Assembly: GCF_921292975.1 (NCBI RefSeq)
Contig: NZ_CAKLCM010000002.1
Location: 1,116,001 to 1,180,000, forward strand
Length of the DNA: 64,000 bases
Direction of reading: 5' to 3'
Source of the DNA: Vibrio hippocampi
Lineage (GTDB): Bacteria; Pseudomonadota; Gammaproteobacteria; Enterobacterales; Vibrionaceae
Below are positions 55,318 through 64,000 of the stretch, in pieces. Position numbers and translations under genes: made by a program. Every line of letters starts with the position of its first letter. Position 1 is the stretch's first letter. The notes under the pieces are model-generated. The model was not told the origin of the DNA, made no database searches, and was given only the letters and a program-made list of their open reading frames with translations.

Positions 55318-56016
55318 TTATTTATTCCAGACTGAATCGATCTCTTCCTGAGTTAAATAACGATACTCACCCGGCTCAAGCATTTCGTCTAACTCAAGCT
55401 CACCAATGCGTTCACGGTGTAATGCTTCAACTTTATTGCCCAAGGCCGCAAACATACGCTTCACTTGGTGATACTTGCCTTCGTGGATAGTTAACACCAC
55501 CTCATGGTCGTCGATAACCTCCAGTTGCGCCGGCAAAGTGGGGGCTTTTTCGTTCTTTAGCTGAATACCATCGGCAAAGGCTTGTTGATAAGACGCTTGA
55601 ACCGGATCAGCCAACCAAACACGATAGGTTTTATCACACTTATGTTTGGGCGAAGTAATGCGATGTGACCATTGACCATCATCGGTGATCAGCACCAATC
55701 CGGTGGTATCCACATCCAAACGACCCGCAAAATGGAGCGTTTCCATTTTTACTTCATCGAGCAACATAAAGGCCGTCTGATTAAAACCATCTTCGTGAGA
55801 GCAGACAAAGCCATCAGGCTTAAATAGCATGATATAACGAGGTCCGGGCTTATTGATTTCACGACCCTGCCACTCGACTTCACTGCCCTCTGCCACTTTA
55901 AATGCCCCGCTTTTTTGCATCACGCCATCCACGGTCACGTCACCGGATTTGATGATTTTCGTTGCTTCTTTTCGGGTTGCACCTAAAGCATCACACAAAA
56001 ACTTATCTAAACGCAT
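55318..56016 (-). CDS. rsuA: 16S rRNA pseudouridine(516) synthase
   Basis: Isomerises U516 of 16S rRNA in the small-subunit body. The 232 residues match RsuA (231): an S4 RNA-binding domain (MRLDKFLCDALGATRKEATK, 1-20) and the synthase domain with catalytic Asp in GRLDVDTTGL (about 101-110), KTYRVWL and GKYHQVKRMFAALGN. Start fixed by alignment of the S4 domain; the frame is open 78 nt further upstream. Confidence 0.95.
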   Translation of the reverse strand: MRLDKFLCDALGATRKEATKIIKSGDVTVDGVMQKSGAFKVAEGSEVEWQGREINKPGPRYIMLFKPDGFVCSHEDGFNQTAFMLLDEVKMETLHFAGRLDVDTTGLVLITDDGQWSHRITSPKHKCDKTYRVWLADPVQASYQQAFADGIQLKNEKAPTLPAQLEVIDDHEVVLTIHEGKYHQVKRMFAALGNKVEALHRERIGELELDEMLEPGEYRYLTQEEIDSVWNK

Positions 56017-56086
56017 ACATACCTCAATTCTAATTCGTGGGGTATTATAAAGCGGATTTTTAAAATGTAGAGCAAAACACACCTTT

Positions 56087-57823
56087 ATGTACACACTTCG
56101 TCCCTACCAAGCTGAATCTGTCAAAGCAGTCATCCACTACTTTCGCCAAAACACCACCCCTGCGGTCATTGTATTGCCAACCGGTGCTGGCAAAAGTTTG
56201 GTGATAGCGGAATTAGCGCGATTGGCAAAAGGGCGAGTGCTTGTGCTTGCGCATGTCAAAGAGTTAGTGGAACAAAACCATGCCAAATACGAAGGTTACG
56301 GTTTAAAGGGCTCTATCTTCTCTGCGGGATTAGGACGTAAAGAAACCTCCGAAAAGGTGGTCTTTGCCTCGGTGCAGTCGGTGGTTCGTAATCTTGAACA
56401 GTTTGCTAATCAGTTTTCTCTGTTGGTGATTGATGAGTGTCATCGCGTTCCTGAGAATCGCAGCTCTAGCTACCAAAAAGTGATTAAACACCTATGTGAC
56501 ATCAATCCGGGGATAAAAATATTAGGTCTCACCGCGACGCCTTACCGCTTAGGTGTCGGCTGGATTTATCAATATCACACTCGAGGTTTAGTGCGCAGTG
56601 AAGAAGCGCGTTTTTTTCGAGACTGCATTTTCGAGTTGCCGATTCACTATCTGTTAGATGAAGGCTTTTTAACGCCCGCCAAACTGATTGATGCACCAGT
56701 ATTAAGTTATGACTTCTCTCAGCTAAAACCCACGTCTATGGGCAAGTATCGCGAGTCAGAATTGGATCTTGTGATTGAACAATCTAAACGTGCCACACCG
56801 CAGATTGTTGAACAGATTATTCGCTATAGCCAAGATCGACAAGGCATCATGATTTTTGCTGCAACGGTTCGCCATGCACAAGAGATCTTGTCTTTGCTCC
56901 CCGAAAACAGCAGCGAGATTGTCATCGGCGACACGCCCACTCCCGAGCGTGACCAAATTATCAGTGACTTTAAAGCGCGTCGCATTAAATATCTGGTGAA
57001 TGTCTCGGTACTAACCACCGGTTTTGATGCGCCGCATGTTGATCTCATTGCCATTCTGCGCCCAACCGAATCGGTCAGTTTATATCAGCAGATTGTTGGT
57101 CGAGGACTGCGACTATCAGACGGCAAACAAGAATGCCTGGTGTTGGACTACGCCGGCAACACTTACGATCTGTATCAACCCGAAGTCGGCAACCCCAAAC
57201 CCGACTCGGATTCAGAGTTGATCACCATCCCCTGTCCGGCTTGCGGATTTAATAACAACTTCTGGGGCAAGCTCGACAGCAATGGCTTTTTAATTGAGCA
57301 TTATGGTCGCAAGTGCCAAGGCTACTTCACCGATGATGACACTCAAGAGCGCGAACACTGCAACTATCGCTTTCGAGCAAAATACTGCTCCGATTGCGGT
57401 GCCGATAATGATATTGCCGCTCGGATCTGTCATGAGTGTGACGCCACCTTAGTAGACCCAGACAAAAAGTTGAAAGACGCCTTAAATCTCAAAGACTCTC
57501 TCGTCTTTGAATGTCTCGAAATGCAACTCTCCGTCCATAAAGATGCCAAAGGTAAAAACAGCCTAAGAGTGCAATATGTGGGCGAGAATGACGCCCAAGT
57601 GAGCGAATTCTGGTCATTATCAACGCCAAAGCAGAAACAGGTGTTCGCGCAAAAGTTCGTTCGTCCGCACCTTGCCGATAAACATCGGGAATTTAACGCC
57701 CTCTCGCCAACCAAAGTGGTGGATAACCAACACCGTTTTCGCCCTCCCGCTTTTGTTATCGCCTCCAAACAAGGGCGATTTTGGAAAATGCGTGACAAAG
57801 TCTTTGATGACGAGTTGAACTAA
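56087..57823 (+). CDS. radD: Superfamily 2 helicase-like ATPase RadD
   Basis: DNA repair ATPase (formerly YejH) acting with RecA-dependent recombination. The 578 residues follow E. coli RadD: Walker A PTGAGKS (31-37), DECH (116-119), GLTATPYRLG, the helicase C motif VLTTGFDAPHVD and QQIVGRGLRL, and a C-terminal zinc-binding region with CPACG, CSDCG and CHEC pairs. Divergent from rsuA, as in E. coli. Confidence 0.96.
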   Translation: MYTLRPYQAESVKAVIHYFRQNTTPAVIVLPTGAGKSLVIAELARLAKGRVLVLAHVKELVEQNHAKYEGYGLKGSIFSAGLGRKETSEKVVFASVQSVVRNLEQFANQFSLLVIDECHRVPENRSSSYQKVIKHLCDINPGIKILGLTATPYRLGVGWIYQYHTRGLVRSEEARFFRDCIFELPIHYLLDEGFLTPAKLIDAPVLSYDFSQLKPTSMGKYRESELDLVIEQSKRATPQIVEQIIRYSQDRQGIMIFAATVRHAQEILSLLPENSSEIVIGDTPTPERDQIISDFKARRIKYLVNVSVLTTGFDAPHVDLIAILRPTESVSLYQQIVGRGLRLSDGKQECLVLDYAGNTYDLYQPEVGNPKPDSDSELITIPCPACGFNNNFWGKLDSNGFLIEHYGRKCQGYFTDDDTQEREHCNYRFRAKYCSDCGADNDIAARICHECDATLVDPDKKLKDALNLKDSLVFECLEMQLSVHKDAKGKNSLRVQYVGENDAQVSEFWSLSTPKQKQVFAQKFVRPHLADKHREFNALSPTKVVDNQHRFRPPAFVIASKQGRFWKMRDKVFDDELN

Positions 57824-57892
57824 CCGCTGTTCAGCTTTCATTCATCCGCTATTCGGTATAGTCTTTTCATTCGGGTTATCTGGAGTTCAATC

Positions 57893-58300
57893 ATGTCAAA
57901 AAAGTCACTTTATTCCATAGGTTTATTGGCCACCGCCTGCCTCAGTGCCTTGCCGACTCAAGGCTATGCCAGTCTGTTTTCCCACTCACATAATGGTCAC
58001 GAGTTGGTACAAGACATTGAGCCCAACGGCGCCAGAATTGAATTTGAAGAAGACCAAGATGAAGTCTATGAAGCGGTACAGGAAGGGCTGATTAAGCCTT
58101 TCTCAGAACTGTTTGCTAAAGTAGAACAAGACCTGAATGGTCGTGTGATCAAGGTAGAGCTTGAAGAAGACGATGATCTATGGGTATACGAATTGAAACT
58201 GCTCTACGAACAGAACGTTATCAATGTGGATTACAACGCCACCACACTGGAGATGATGGCAATCAAAGGTCACAATCTTCAACAAGCCTTAAAGAAATAA
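57893..58300 (+). CDS. PepSY domain protein (exported)
   Basis: A 135-residue exported protein: signal sequence (about 1-26, ending QGYA|S), then an acidic domain with PepSY features (LIKPFSELFAKVEQDLNGRVIKVELEEDDDLWVYELKLL). It precedes a response regulator and a histidine kinase gene with short spacing (11 nt before the regulator start), so it probably is an accessory periplasmic protein of that two-component system. Confidence 0.82.
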   Translation: MSKKSLYSIGLLATACLSALPTQGYASLFSHSHNGHELVQDIEPNGARIEFEEDQDEVYEAVQEGLIKPFSELFAKVEQDLNGRVIKVELEEDDDLWVYELKLLYEQNVINVDYNATTLEMMAIKGHNLQQALKK

Positions 58301-58311
58301 GAGCGAAATCT

Positions 58312-58968
58312 ATGAAAATTTTAGTTGTAGAAGATGAGCCACTCCTAGGACAACAAATCATTGAAACCCTCGAAAGCGCAGACTGGGTTCCAGAACTGGC
58401 GCAAGACGGCATTGATGCACTTTATCGAGCCACCTCTGAAGAGTGGGATGCGATAGTTTTGGATCTCGGTCTACCAAAAATTGATGGGCTTACCGTGCTG
58501 AAAGGCATCCGTGATGAAAACATCAACACGCCCGTTGTTATACTCAGTGCGCGCGATACATTGAGTCAAAGAGTTGAAGGGCTGAATGCCGGTGCTGATG
58601 ACTATCTCACCAAACCCTTCGAGATGATTGAGTTAATCGCGCGTATTCGCGCCCAATTACGACGCGCATCAGGCAACGCCTCTCCGGTATTGCAAGTGGG
58701 CGATTTAAGCCTCGACACTCGAACCTCAAAAGTCTTATGGCAAGGACAGTCGGTCAGCCTGACCGCTCTGGAATATAAGGTCGTCGCTTACTTTATGCAC
58801 AACAGTGAAAAGGTCATTTCTCGCACCGAACTGGTTGAGCATATCTATAAGCAAGACTTTGATCGCGACTCCAACACCATTGAGGTATTCATCGGTCGTA
58901 TTCGTAAAAAGATCGCGCCGCAAATAATTAAAACGGTTCGTGGACTGGGTTACCAATTAAATGCCTAG
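58312..58968 (+). CDS. OmpR/PhoP family response regulator
   Basis: A 218-residue transcription factor: receiver domain with D51 (VLDLGLPKIDG) as phosphoacceptor and the switch region VVILSARDT..KPFE (Lys in TKPF), then a winged-helix DNA-binding domain (LTALEYKVVAYFMHN; SNTIEVFIGRIRKKI; TVRGLGYQL). The start at MKILVVEDEP is fixed by the receiver fold; the longer frame overlaps the PepSY gene in another phase. It overlaps the kinase gene by 8 nt. Closest in kind to PhoP/QseB-like regulators; the stimulus is unknown. Confidence 0.9.
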   Translation: MKILVVEDEPLLGQQIIETLESADWVPELAQDGIDALYRATSEEWDAIVLDLGLPKIDGLTVLKGIRDENINTPVVILSARDTLSQRVEGLNAGADDYLTKPFEMIELIARIRAQLRRASGNASPVLQVGDLSLDTRTSKVLWQGQSVSLTALEYKVVAYFMHNSEKVISRTELVEHIYKQDFDRDSNTIEVFIGRIRKKIAPQIIKTVRGLGYQLNA

Positions 58969-60331
58969 ACTCCACGACCAACTGGCGATGATGCGCAGCA
59001 AGGTCAGTCAACTCAGTCTAAAAACACGCTTGCTGCTTGCCGCGACACTGTGGCTGTCCGCCATGTTAATTGTCGCCGGCGTTATCATTCCGGGGTTGGT
59101 GCGTGACTATCTTGATCAAGAGTTGCAGCAACAACTTAGCCACACCATGGATGAAGTCGTCGCCAGCCTTGAAGTCAACAAACAAGGTCGCCTAGAACTG
59201 ACATCCACACTCTCCGACCCAAGATTTAATCAACCGTACAGTGGTCTTTACCTGAGCATTGACAGTGCAGACCAAGTGGTACGCTCTCGATCACTTTGGG
59301 ATCAACATATTGATGTGAAACACAAAAGTAAAAAGCACAAAAGCTACTTCGGTGCTAAAAAAGAGCAACTGGTGGCGATTGAGCGCACCATTTTTCTGCC
59401 CGACGTAGAAAGCCCTGTTCACATCATTATTGGTCAAGATGAAGACCCGATTGAAGCCACGCTGCAATCATTGACGGGACAACTTTGGGTTATTCTGGCG
59501 GTATTGGCTGGCGGTATCCTCACTTTAGTCATAGCGCAAGTCAGTTGGTCATTGAGACCATTAAATAAGATGCAAAAAGAGCTCAAACAGCTCAAAGCTG
59601 GGCAACGAAGTACGCTAGAGCAACAATATCCTAAAGAAGTCGCGCCGCTCGTTGATGACCTTAACGCGCTGATTTTCCACTATCAAGAGTTGCTAGATCG
59701 AGCAAGAAATCACGCAGGGAACCTATCCCATGCGCTTAAAACGCCCCTGTCGGTGCTTAAAAATGATATTGCCCACTTAAGCGAGCAAGACGCAGCCAAA
59801 CTCGCGCCTAGTATTCAACAGATCCAAGCGCAGATCGATTACCATTTAGGGCGCGCTCGAATGGCGGGTTCGATGAACATCTTAGCCGTCAAAGCCTCGC
59901 CCAGTGAGCGCGTAGATGCCATCTCAATGGCGTTTGACAAGGTTTATGCCTCCAGAGAATTAATGCTGATTAGCGAACTCGATACCGACCTGTTTGTTGC
60001 GGTTGAGCAAGCTGATCTCGATGAAATGCTGGGCAACCTATTAGAAAATGCCTACAAATGGGCGAATGGAATGATCAAAGTTAACTCCGAAGTGATCGAC
60101 GGTAATGAAACTAACATCATTATCGAGGATGATGGTCCTGGTATTCCGGAGGACGAGTGCGCCAAAGCCATTAAGCGCGGTGTGCGACTCGACGAATCCA
60201 CACCGGGAACGGGATTGGGGTTAAATATTGTTAGTGAAATGGCGCATAGTTACCGAGGTCAACTGACGCTACATAAAAGCACGATGGGCGGACTTAAGGC
60301 GATTTTACGCCTGCACCTCGCCAAGGAGTAA
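58961..60331 (+). CDS. Sensor histidine kinase (PhoQ/QseC type)
   Basis: A 456-residue membrane kinase: TM1 about 24-46, periplasmic sensor about 47-173 with a Lys/His-rich segment (KHKSKKHKSYF), TM2 about 174-195, HAMP-like linker, then phosphoacceptor H257 in SHALKTPL, N-box NLLENAYKWA, G1 DDGPGIP and G2 GTGLGLNIV. The acidic PepSY protein and this basic sensor patch suggest sensing of envelope stress, cations or peptides (inference). Third gene of the PepSY-regulator-kinase operon. Confidence 0.9.
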   Translation: MPRLHDQLAMMRSKVSQLSLKTRLLLAATLWLSAMLIVAGVIIPGLVRDYLDQELQQQLSHTMDEVVASLEVNKQGRLELTSTLSDPRFNQPYSGLYLSIDSADQVVRSRSLWDQHIDVKHKSKKHKSYFGAKKEQLVAIERTIFLPDVESPVHIIIGQDEDPIEATLQSLTGQLWVILAVLAGGILTLVIAQVSWSLRPLNKMQKELKQLKAGQRSTLEQQYPKEVAPLVDDLNALIFHYQELLDRARNHAGNLSHALKTPLSVLKNDIAHLSEQDAAKLAPSIQQIQAQIDYHLGRARMAGSMNILAVKASPSERVDAISMAFDKVYASRELMLISELDTDLFVAVEQADLDEMLGNLLENAYKWANGMIKVNSEVIDGNETNIIIEDDGPGIPEDECAKAIKRGVRLDESTPGTGLGLNIVSEMAHSYRGQLTLHKSTMGGLKAILRLHLAKE

Positions 60332-60498
60332 AATTTAGTGGCTTATCAGTGTTTTTCTATTGCCCGTAACCCGATTGGATGTTAGTATCCGCGCTCGTTT
60401 TGTGAGTATCCATTAAGGATCACTTAACGTTCTCCATCTCGACTAGGTCGCTATGTCAGATGGCATTTTTTTAATTTTACTATTTGAGAGTAAATACT

Positions 60499-60777
60499 AT
60501 GAAATTCGAAGCAGTAGTACGTACTGAACTAGGTAAGGGTGCGAGCCGCCGCCTACGTCACGCTGGCCAATTCCCAGCAATCGTTTACGGTGGTGAAGCA
60601 GCGCCTGTTTCTATCGCTCTAGCACACGACGAAGTACTAAACCAAATGGACAAGCCTGAATTCTACGAAGCAATCACTCTAGTGATCGGCGGCGAAGAAG
60701 TTAAGGTTAAGCCACAAGATGTTCAACGCCACGCATTCAAGCCAAAAGTTGAGCACATGGACTTCATCCGTATCTAA
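60499..60777 (+). CDS. rplY: 50S ribosomal protein L25
   Basis: A 92-residue 5S-rRNA-binding ribosomal protein (E. coli L25, 94 aa). Recognised from [46 protein letters not shown]. Strong codon bias (repeated preferred codons such as CTA, GTT, CGT, GAA) fits high expression. The start at MKFEA is fixed by the family; an upstream TTG is in frame. The roughly 150-nt leader may carry regulation. Confidence 0.96.
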   Translation: MKFEAVVRTELGKGASRRLRHAGQFPAIVYGGEAAPVSIALAHDEVLNQMDKPEFYEAITLVIGGEEVKVKPQDVQRHAFKPKVEHMDFIRI

Positions 60778-61100
60778 TTCCCTACCAAGGAATTACTCGG
60801 ATTAAATCCAGCCTTTTGCATATAGAAAGATTCTCGGTCTTACCAACCCTGTAATCTGAAAAATTCGAAACCCCGATAGCTACCAACTGTCGGGGTTTCA
60901 CCGTTTTTGGGCTTCCCTCCCCGTCCATACAGCACTTCAATCTACTCGCACCTATCGTCTGTTTCACATTTCTTATTCACCAGACAGCTTTAGCCTAACT
61001 TCCCAACTCGCTGTGTGTCTCTGCGCTGCCAGTCTTTACGCTGCAAATATCTACGCTACAACATAGTCACTGCCGATACTACTGAACAAAAATTAACACG
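60778..61100. other. Intergenic region downstream of rplY
   Basis: About 320 nt between two convergent genes. It contains a hairpin GAAACCCCGA/TCGGGGTTTC (60867-60899) followed by CACCGTTTTT, probably the rplY terminator, and otherwise nothing I can support. Confidence 0.5.
60867..60910 (+). terminator. Probable terminator of rplY
   Basis: A 10-bp perfect stem GAAACCCCGA/TCGGGGTTTC with a 13-nt loop, then TTTTT a few bases later, 90 nt after the rplY stop. Confidence 0.55.
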
Positions 61101-61130
61101 AAAAAAAGCCTGTGGCATTACCACAGGCTT
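61101..61130 (-). terminator. Terminator of the NCS2 permease gene
   Basis: On the minus strand AAGCCTGTGG, loop TAATG, CCACAGGCTT followed by five further T. Confidence 0.85.
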
Positions 61131-61180
61131 GAACACTATAAATGTCTTAACGGTAACAACAGCGAGCAGAAACCTGAGTT

Positions 61181-62560
61181 CTAGATCGCCCAACCGCCAG
61201 CGTAGAACGCCACCAAGGCGATGGTAATTAATACCGTACCCAGATTCAATTGACGCCACTCACCAGCAATCAGGCGACCACCAACAAGGCAGACGAAACC
61301 CAGCATGATGCCAGTCACGATGTTTGAGGTTAGAACAATAAATACCGCACACACTAAGCCCGACAGTGCGCCAACCAGATCATCAAAGTCCAGTTTAGTG
61401 ACATTGCTGAGCATCAATAGACCGACATACATCAAAGCTGGAGCCGTTGCATAGCTCGGAACAAGGTAGCTAATTGGCGACAAGAACAGCAAGACTAAAA
61501 ACGCCAGTCCTACCACCACCGCCGTAAGCCCAGTTTTACCGCCCGCGGCTGTCCCCGTTGCCGATTCGATATAGACGGCTGCTGGCGAGCCACCAACAAA
61601 GCCAGAGAATATGCTGCTGACAGAATCCGCGGTCAGTGCTTTGCCACCATTGATAATGTTCCCTTGATCATCCAAAAGATTCGCTTGCCCAGCAACGGCT
61701 CGAATGGTGCCTGTAGCGTCAAAAATCGCTGTCATCACCAAAGCTAAGACACTTGGTAGGACGATAGGATTTAGCGCGCCGATAATATCCATAGAAGCAA
61801 TCAGAGAGTTTTCGCCGCCGAATGATGGCAGAGCAAACAGACCTTGATACGTCACCGATGGGTCAACCAGCAGCCCAAGCGCCGAAATGGCGATAATCAC
61901 CAACAAGATACCACCAGTAACACGACGCTTTTCAACACCGATGATCGCCGCTAAACCAACAATCGACATAATCACAGGAAAAGAGGTAAATTCACCCAGC
62001 GCAACCGGCAGACCTGCATGTGGGTTTTTTACCACCAGACCCACACCGTCGGCCGCAATCAGCAGCAAAAACAGACCGATACCAATCCCGGTACCATGAG
62101 CAATGCCTGAAGGTAAATTGGTCAAAATCCACTGACGAACGCCGGTCACGGTAATCGCAGTGAACAACACACCCATCAAGAACACCGCGCCCAGTGCAAC
62201 AGGAATCGAAACACCCTGCCCTAGCACCAAACTAAAGGCGGTAAAAGCCGTCAAAGAAATCGCACAACCAATGGCGAGTGGTAGCTTAGCCCACAGACCC
62301 ATTAATAAAGAACCAAAAGCCGCAACCAAGCAGGTAGCAATAAACACCGCACTTTGATTAAAGCCTGCCGCTCCTAACATATTCGGCACCACAATAACGG
62401 AATAGACCATGGCAAGAAACGTCGTGGCACCAGCAAGGATCTCTTGGCGAACGCTGCTGCCTCGCTGTGAAATCATAAAGTAGTTATCTAGCCAACGGTT
62501 GTTTCTTTGATGACCAGACTGTTTGTCCGCTTCGGATGGCGTTGAGGTATTGTTGGACAT
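61181..62560 (-). CDS. NCS2 family purine permease (AzgA/PurP-like)
   Basis: A 459-residue inner-membrane nucleobase transporter of the AzgA-like NCS2 branch (adenine/guanine/hypoxanthine). Motifs: [86 protein letters not shown] and the C-terminal helices. About 12 helices. Start chosen at [10 protein letters not shown] with AAAGGT upstream. No PurR box is evident in its upstream region, unlike purT. Exact substrate cannot be told from sequence. Confidence 0.9.
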   Translation of the reverse strand: MSNNTSTPSEADKQSGHQRNNRWLDNYFMISQRGSSVRQEILAGATTFLAMVYSVIVVPNMLGAAGFNQSAVFIATCLVAAFGSLLMGLWAKLPLAIGCAISLTAFTAFSLVLGQGVSIPVALGAVFLMGVLFTAITVTGVRQWILTNLPSGIAHGTGIGIGLFLLLIAADGVGLVVKNPHAGLPVALGEFTSFPVIMSIVGLAAIIGVEKRRVTGGILLVIIAISALGLLVDPSVTYQGLFALPSFGGENSLIASMDIIGALNPIVLPSVLALVMTAIFDATGTIRAVAGQANLLDDQGNIINGGKALTADSVSSIFSGFVGGSPAAVYIESATGTAAGGKTGLTAVVVGLAFLVLLFLSPISYLVPSYATAPALMYVGLLMLSNVTKLDFDDLVGALSGLVCAVFIVLTSNIVTGIMLGFVCLVGGRLIAGEWRQLNLGTVLITIALVAFYAGGWAI

Positions 62561-62995
62561 GGTTGTACCTTTGTAGAAGTAAAACGGCAAAGCTCCCTAA
62601 ATCGATCCATCGTGGGGCTAGTAAACATCTAAATATTAAAAATTGACCTATCCCCAAGTCATCTCAAGATGCGAGGTAACTTGGGTATAATCACACGTCC
62701 ATGGTGAACAGTCGAAACCGATAGCGTTACTGACAGCATCGCTATAAAGGGCGAGAAGATACTCCTTTATTTCCCAGTTGACAATCAGTTTTATCGTTTG
62801 CGCAATCGGTCACATCACCAACAGTTCACCATTATTCATTCTCTTAAAGATAAGTGTATAACTGGTGAAAATATCTCCACTCTTGACTCGACAAATCAAG
62901 CTGTTTATATTGGCGCCGTCTTAACGGCACACCCTAAAATGCACACCAGCCATCCTGCTATCATTCGTGCATTTCTATAGGTGTTTATACACATC
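62561..62995. other. Divergent intergenic region before the second MATE gene
   Basis: 435 nt. It has the palindromic repeat at 62649-62689; the 60-codon frame beginning at 62798 shows no coding signals. Promoters for both flanking genes are expected here. Confidence 0.5.
62649..62689. repeat. Short palindromic intergenic repeat (TATACCC family)
   Basis: TATCCCCAAGTCATCTC and GAGGTAACTTGGGTATA around AAGATGC; the left arm has diverged at three positions from the other copies. Confidence 0.75.
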
Positions 62996-64000
62996 ATGCA
63001 AACGAATAATTCTCCTTTTTCTCGTTTTACTCGTGAATCTGGTGCATTAATGCATCTCTCGATTCCTATTATCTTTACCCAACTCGCAACCCAAGCTATG
63101 GGCTTTGTCGATACCACCATGGCCGGTCAAGTCAGTGCGGCGGATCTCGCGGCTATTGCTCTTGGCACCAGCCTATGGATTCCCGTGCTGCTGTTGCTAC
63201 GCGGCACCATTATGGCGCTGACACCCGTCGTTGCCTTTCATCGTGGCGCAAGAGACCTAAAAAGTATCTCCACTGAATGTCTACAGATGACTTGGTTGGC
63301 ATTGCTGTTTTCCGTGTTATTGATTGCCTATTTGCTTAACGCTAAACCTCTGCTTGAGTGGATCGGCGTGGCTCAAGAGATCATACCTATTGCCAGCGAC
63401 TACGCGATTGCGCTCGCCTTTGGTGTTCCCGGTATCGCCCTGTTCTATATCATGAATGGCTTTTGTGAGGGGATGAACAACACCAAAGCGCCGATGATCA
63501 TTTCTGTGTTCGGGCTATTGGTCAATATTCCCATCAACTATGTACTGATCTACGGTAAGTTTGGCTTGCCGGAAATGGGCGCTGTGGGATGTGGTTGGGC
63601 AACCAGCATCGTTTATTGGATGATGTCAGGATTACTGTACTCCTATATCAAAACCCATCACCACTATAAGCGCATCATCCAGTTTAGCGATATCAAACCT
63701 AAGCCGAGCCAAATGGTACATCTGCTTAAACTGGGTTTGCCGATTGGGATGAATATTGCAGTATGCGGCAGTATCTTTGCGGTTATCGCGCTATTGATTG
63801 GTCGTATCGGTGCGGAAAACGTCGCAGCGGCGCAAATCGCGCTGAATGTGTCTAGCATGACCTATGTGATCCCAATGAGTATTTCGTTTGGTATTACCAT
63901 ACGTGTCGGTCACGCACTCGGTGCGAGAGATCACCTTGGTGCGGTTGAGCGTAGCAAAATTGGTATTGTGGTCGCGGCATTGATCTCTTTGGTCTCTATC
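62996..64000 (+). CDS. MATE family efflux transporter (partial, runs off the window)
   Basis: 335 residues of a second MATE transporter are visible, beginning MQTNNSPFSRFTRESGALMHL. It aligns with NorM along its first two thirds: PIIFTQLATQAMGFVDTTMAG, GLLVNIPINYVLIYGKFGLPEMGAVGCGWAT, QIALNVSSMTYVIPMSISFGITIRVG. It is clearly a paralogue, not a copy, of the norM gene at 11.8 kb. The ribosome binding site is weak (TAGGTG, 14 nt away). The 3' end lies beyond position 64000. Confidence 0.92.
   Translation, partial: MQTNNSPFSRFTRESGALMHLSIPIIFTQLATQAMGFVDTTMAGQVSAADLAAIALGTSLWIPVLLLLRGTIMALTPVVAFHRGARDLKSISTECLQMTWLALLFSVLLIAYLLNAKPLLEWIGVAQEIIPIASDYAIALAFGVPGIALFYIMNGFCEGMNNTKAPMIISVFGLLVNIPINYVLIYGKFGLPEMGAVGCGWATSIVYWMMSGLLYSYIKTHHHYKRIIQFSDIKPKPSQMVHLLKLGLPIGMNIAVCGSIFAVIALLIGRIGAENVAAAQIALNVSSMTYVIPMSISFGITIRVGHALGARDHLGAVERSKIGIVVAALISLVSI

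Noticed and set aside
62798..62980. 60-codon frame before the second MATE gene
   Set aside because: No ribosome binding site and no recognisable features.
11803..64000. norM and the second MATE gene as a recent duplication
   Set aside because: The proteins share motifs but differ throughout, so they are old paralogues.

Overview
The window is typical chromosomal DNA of a marine gammaproteobacterium, most probably a Vibrio. Gene content and order point that way: a NorM MATE pump of the Vibrio type, a tandem glycine riboswitch before an alanine/glycine symporter, phaB-phaA-phaP-phaC, a TfoY-like protein, PanP, PsrA-FadE-FabV, and bcr-rsuA-radD followed by a two-component system and rplY. I see no rRNA, tRNA, CRISPR array, prophage, integron or transposase gene. 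The assignment is from remembered family sequences, not a database search.

Layout. 1-7 kb: a stand-alone PEP-synthase C-terminal-domain protein (cut by the window edge) opposite aroH-yajQ, then a GNAT protein, a DUF3080 lipoprotein, and sbcB-lrgA-lrgB. 7-18.3 kb: an EAL phosphodiesterase, cdd, purT (with a PurR box), norM, a coiled-coil membrane protein with a 52-aa partner, the glycine riboswitch and AGCS symporter, and a Nudix/PAP2-like fusion with a GNAT protein. 18.6-24 kb: an 80-aa orphan and a four-gene exporter (TolC-like, HlyD-like, two ABC-2 permeases) with no ATPase gene. 24-30 kb: the polyhydroxyalkanoate operon, an AT-rich gap, and tfoY with an unusual repeat-encoded tail. 30-38.4 kb: HDOD protein, lysO, a secreted orphan, panP, hexR, an iron-ADH homologue with altered metal ligands, a 265-bp palindromic MITE-like element and grxA. 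38.6-46.5 kb: ybjL, fabV, fadE, psrA, a candidate small RNA, nhaA. 47-51.4 kb: an ABC exporter with an AttH-like partner. 51.7-64 kb: an NAD(P)-binding DUF2867 protein, DUF2913, bcr, rsuA, radD, a PepSY/response regulator/histidine kinase operon, rplY, an NCS2 purine permease, and the start of a second MATE pump.

Working together: carbon storage (pha), fatty-acid breakdown and synthesis (psrA-fadE-fabV) and glucose-catabolism control (hexR) give a central-carbon theme. Transport is heavily represented: two MATE pumps, Bcr, two ABC-type exporters, LysO, YbjL, NhaA, AGCS and NCS2. The least ordinary items are the predicted plus-strand small RNA beside psrA, the ATPase-less exporter behind a perfect 18-bp palindrome, the Nudix protein fused to a PAP2 domain that has lost its catalytic residues, the pentapeptide-repeat tail on TfoY, the iron-ADH with a Glu/His/Cys/His metal site, and the composite palindromic element at 37.75-38.02 kb. 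Several independent short tandem repeats (12 to 17 bp units) lie in intergenic gaps.
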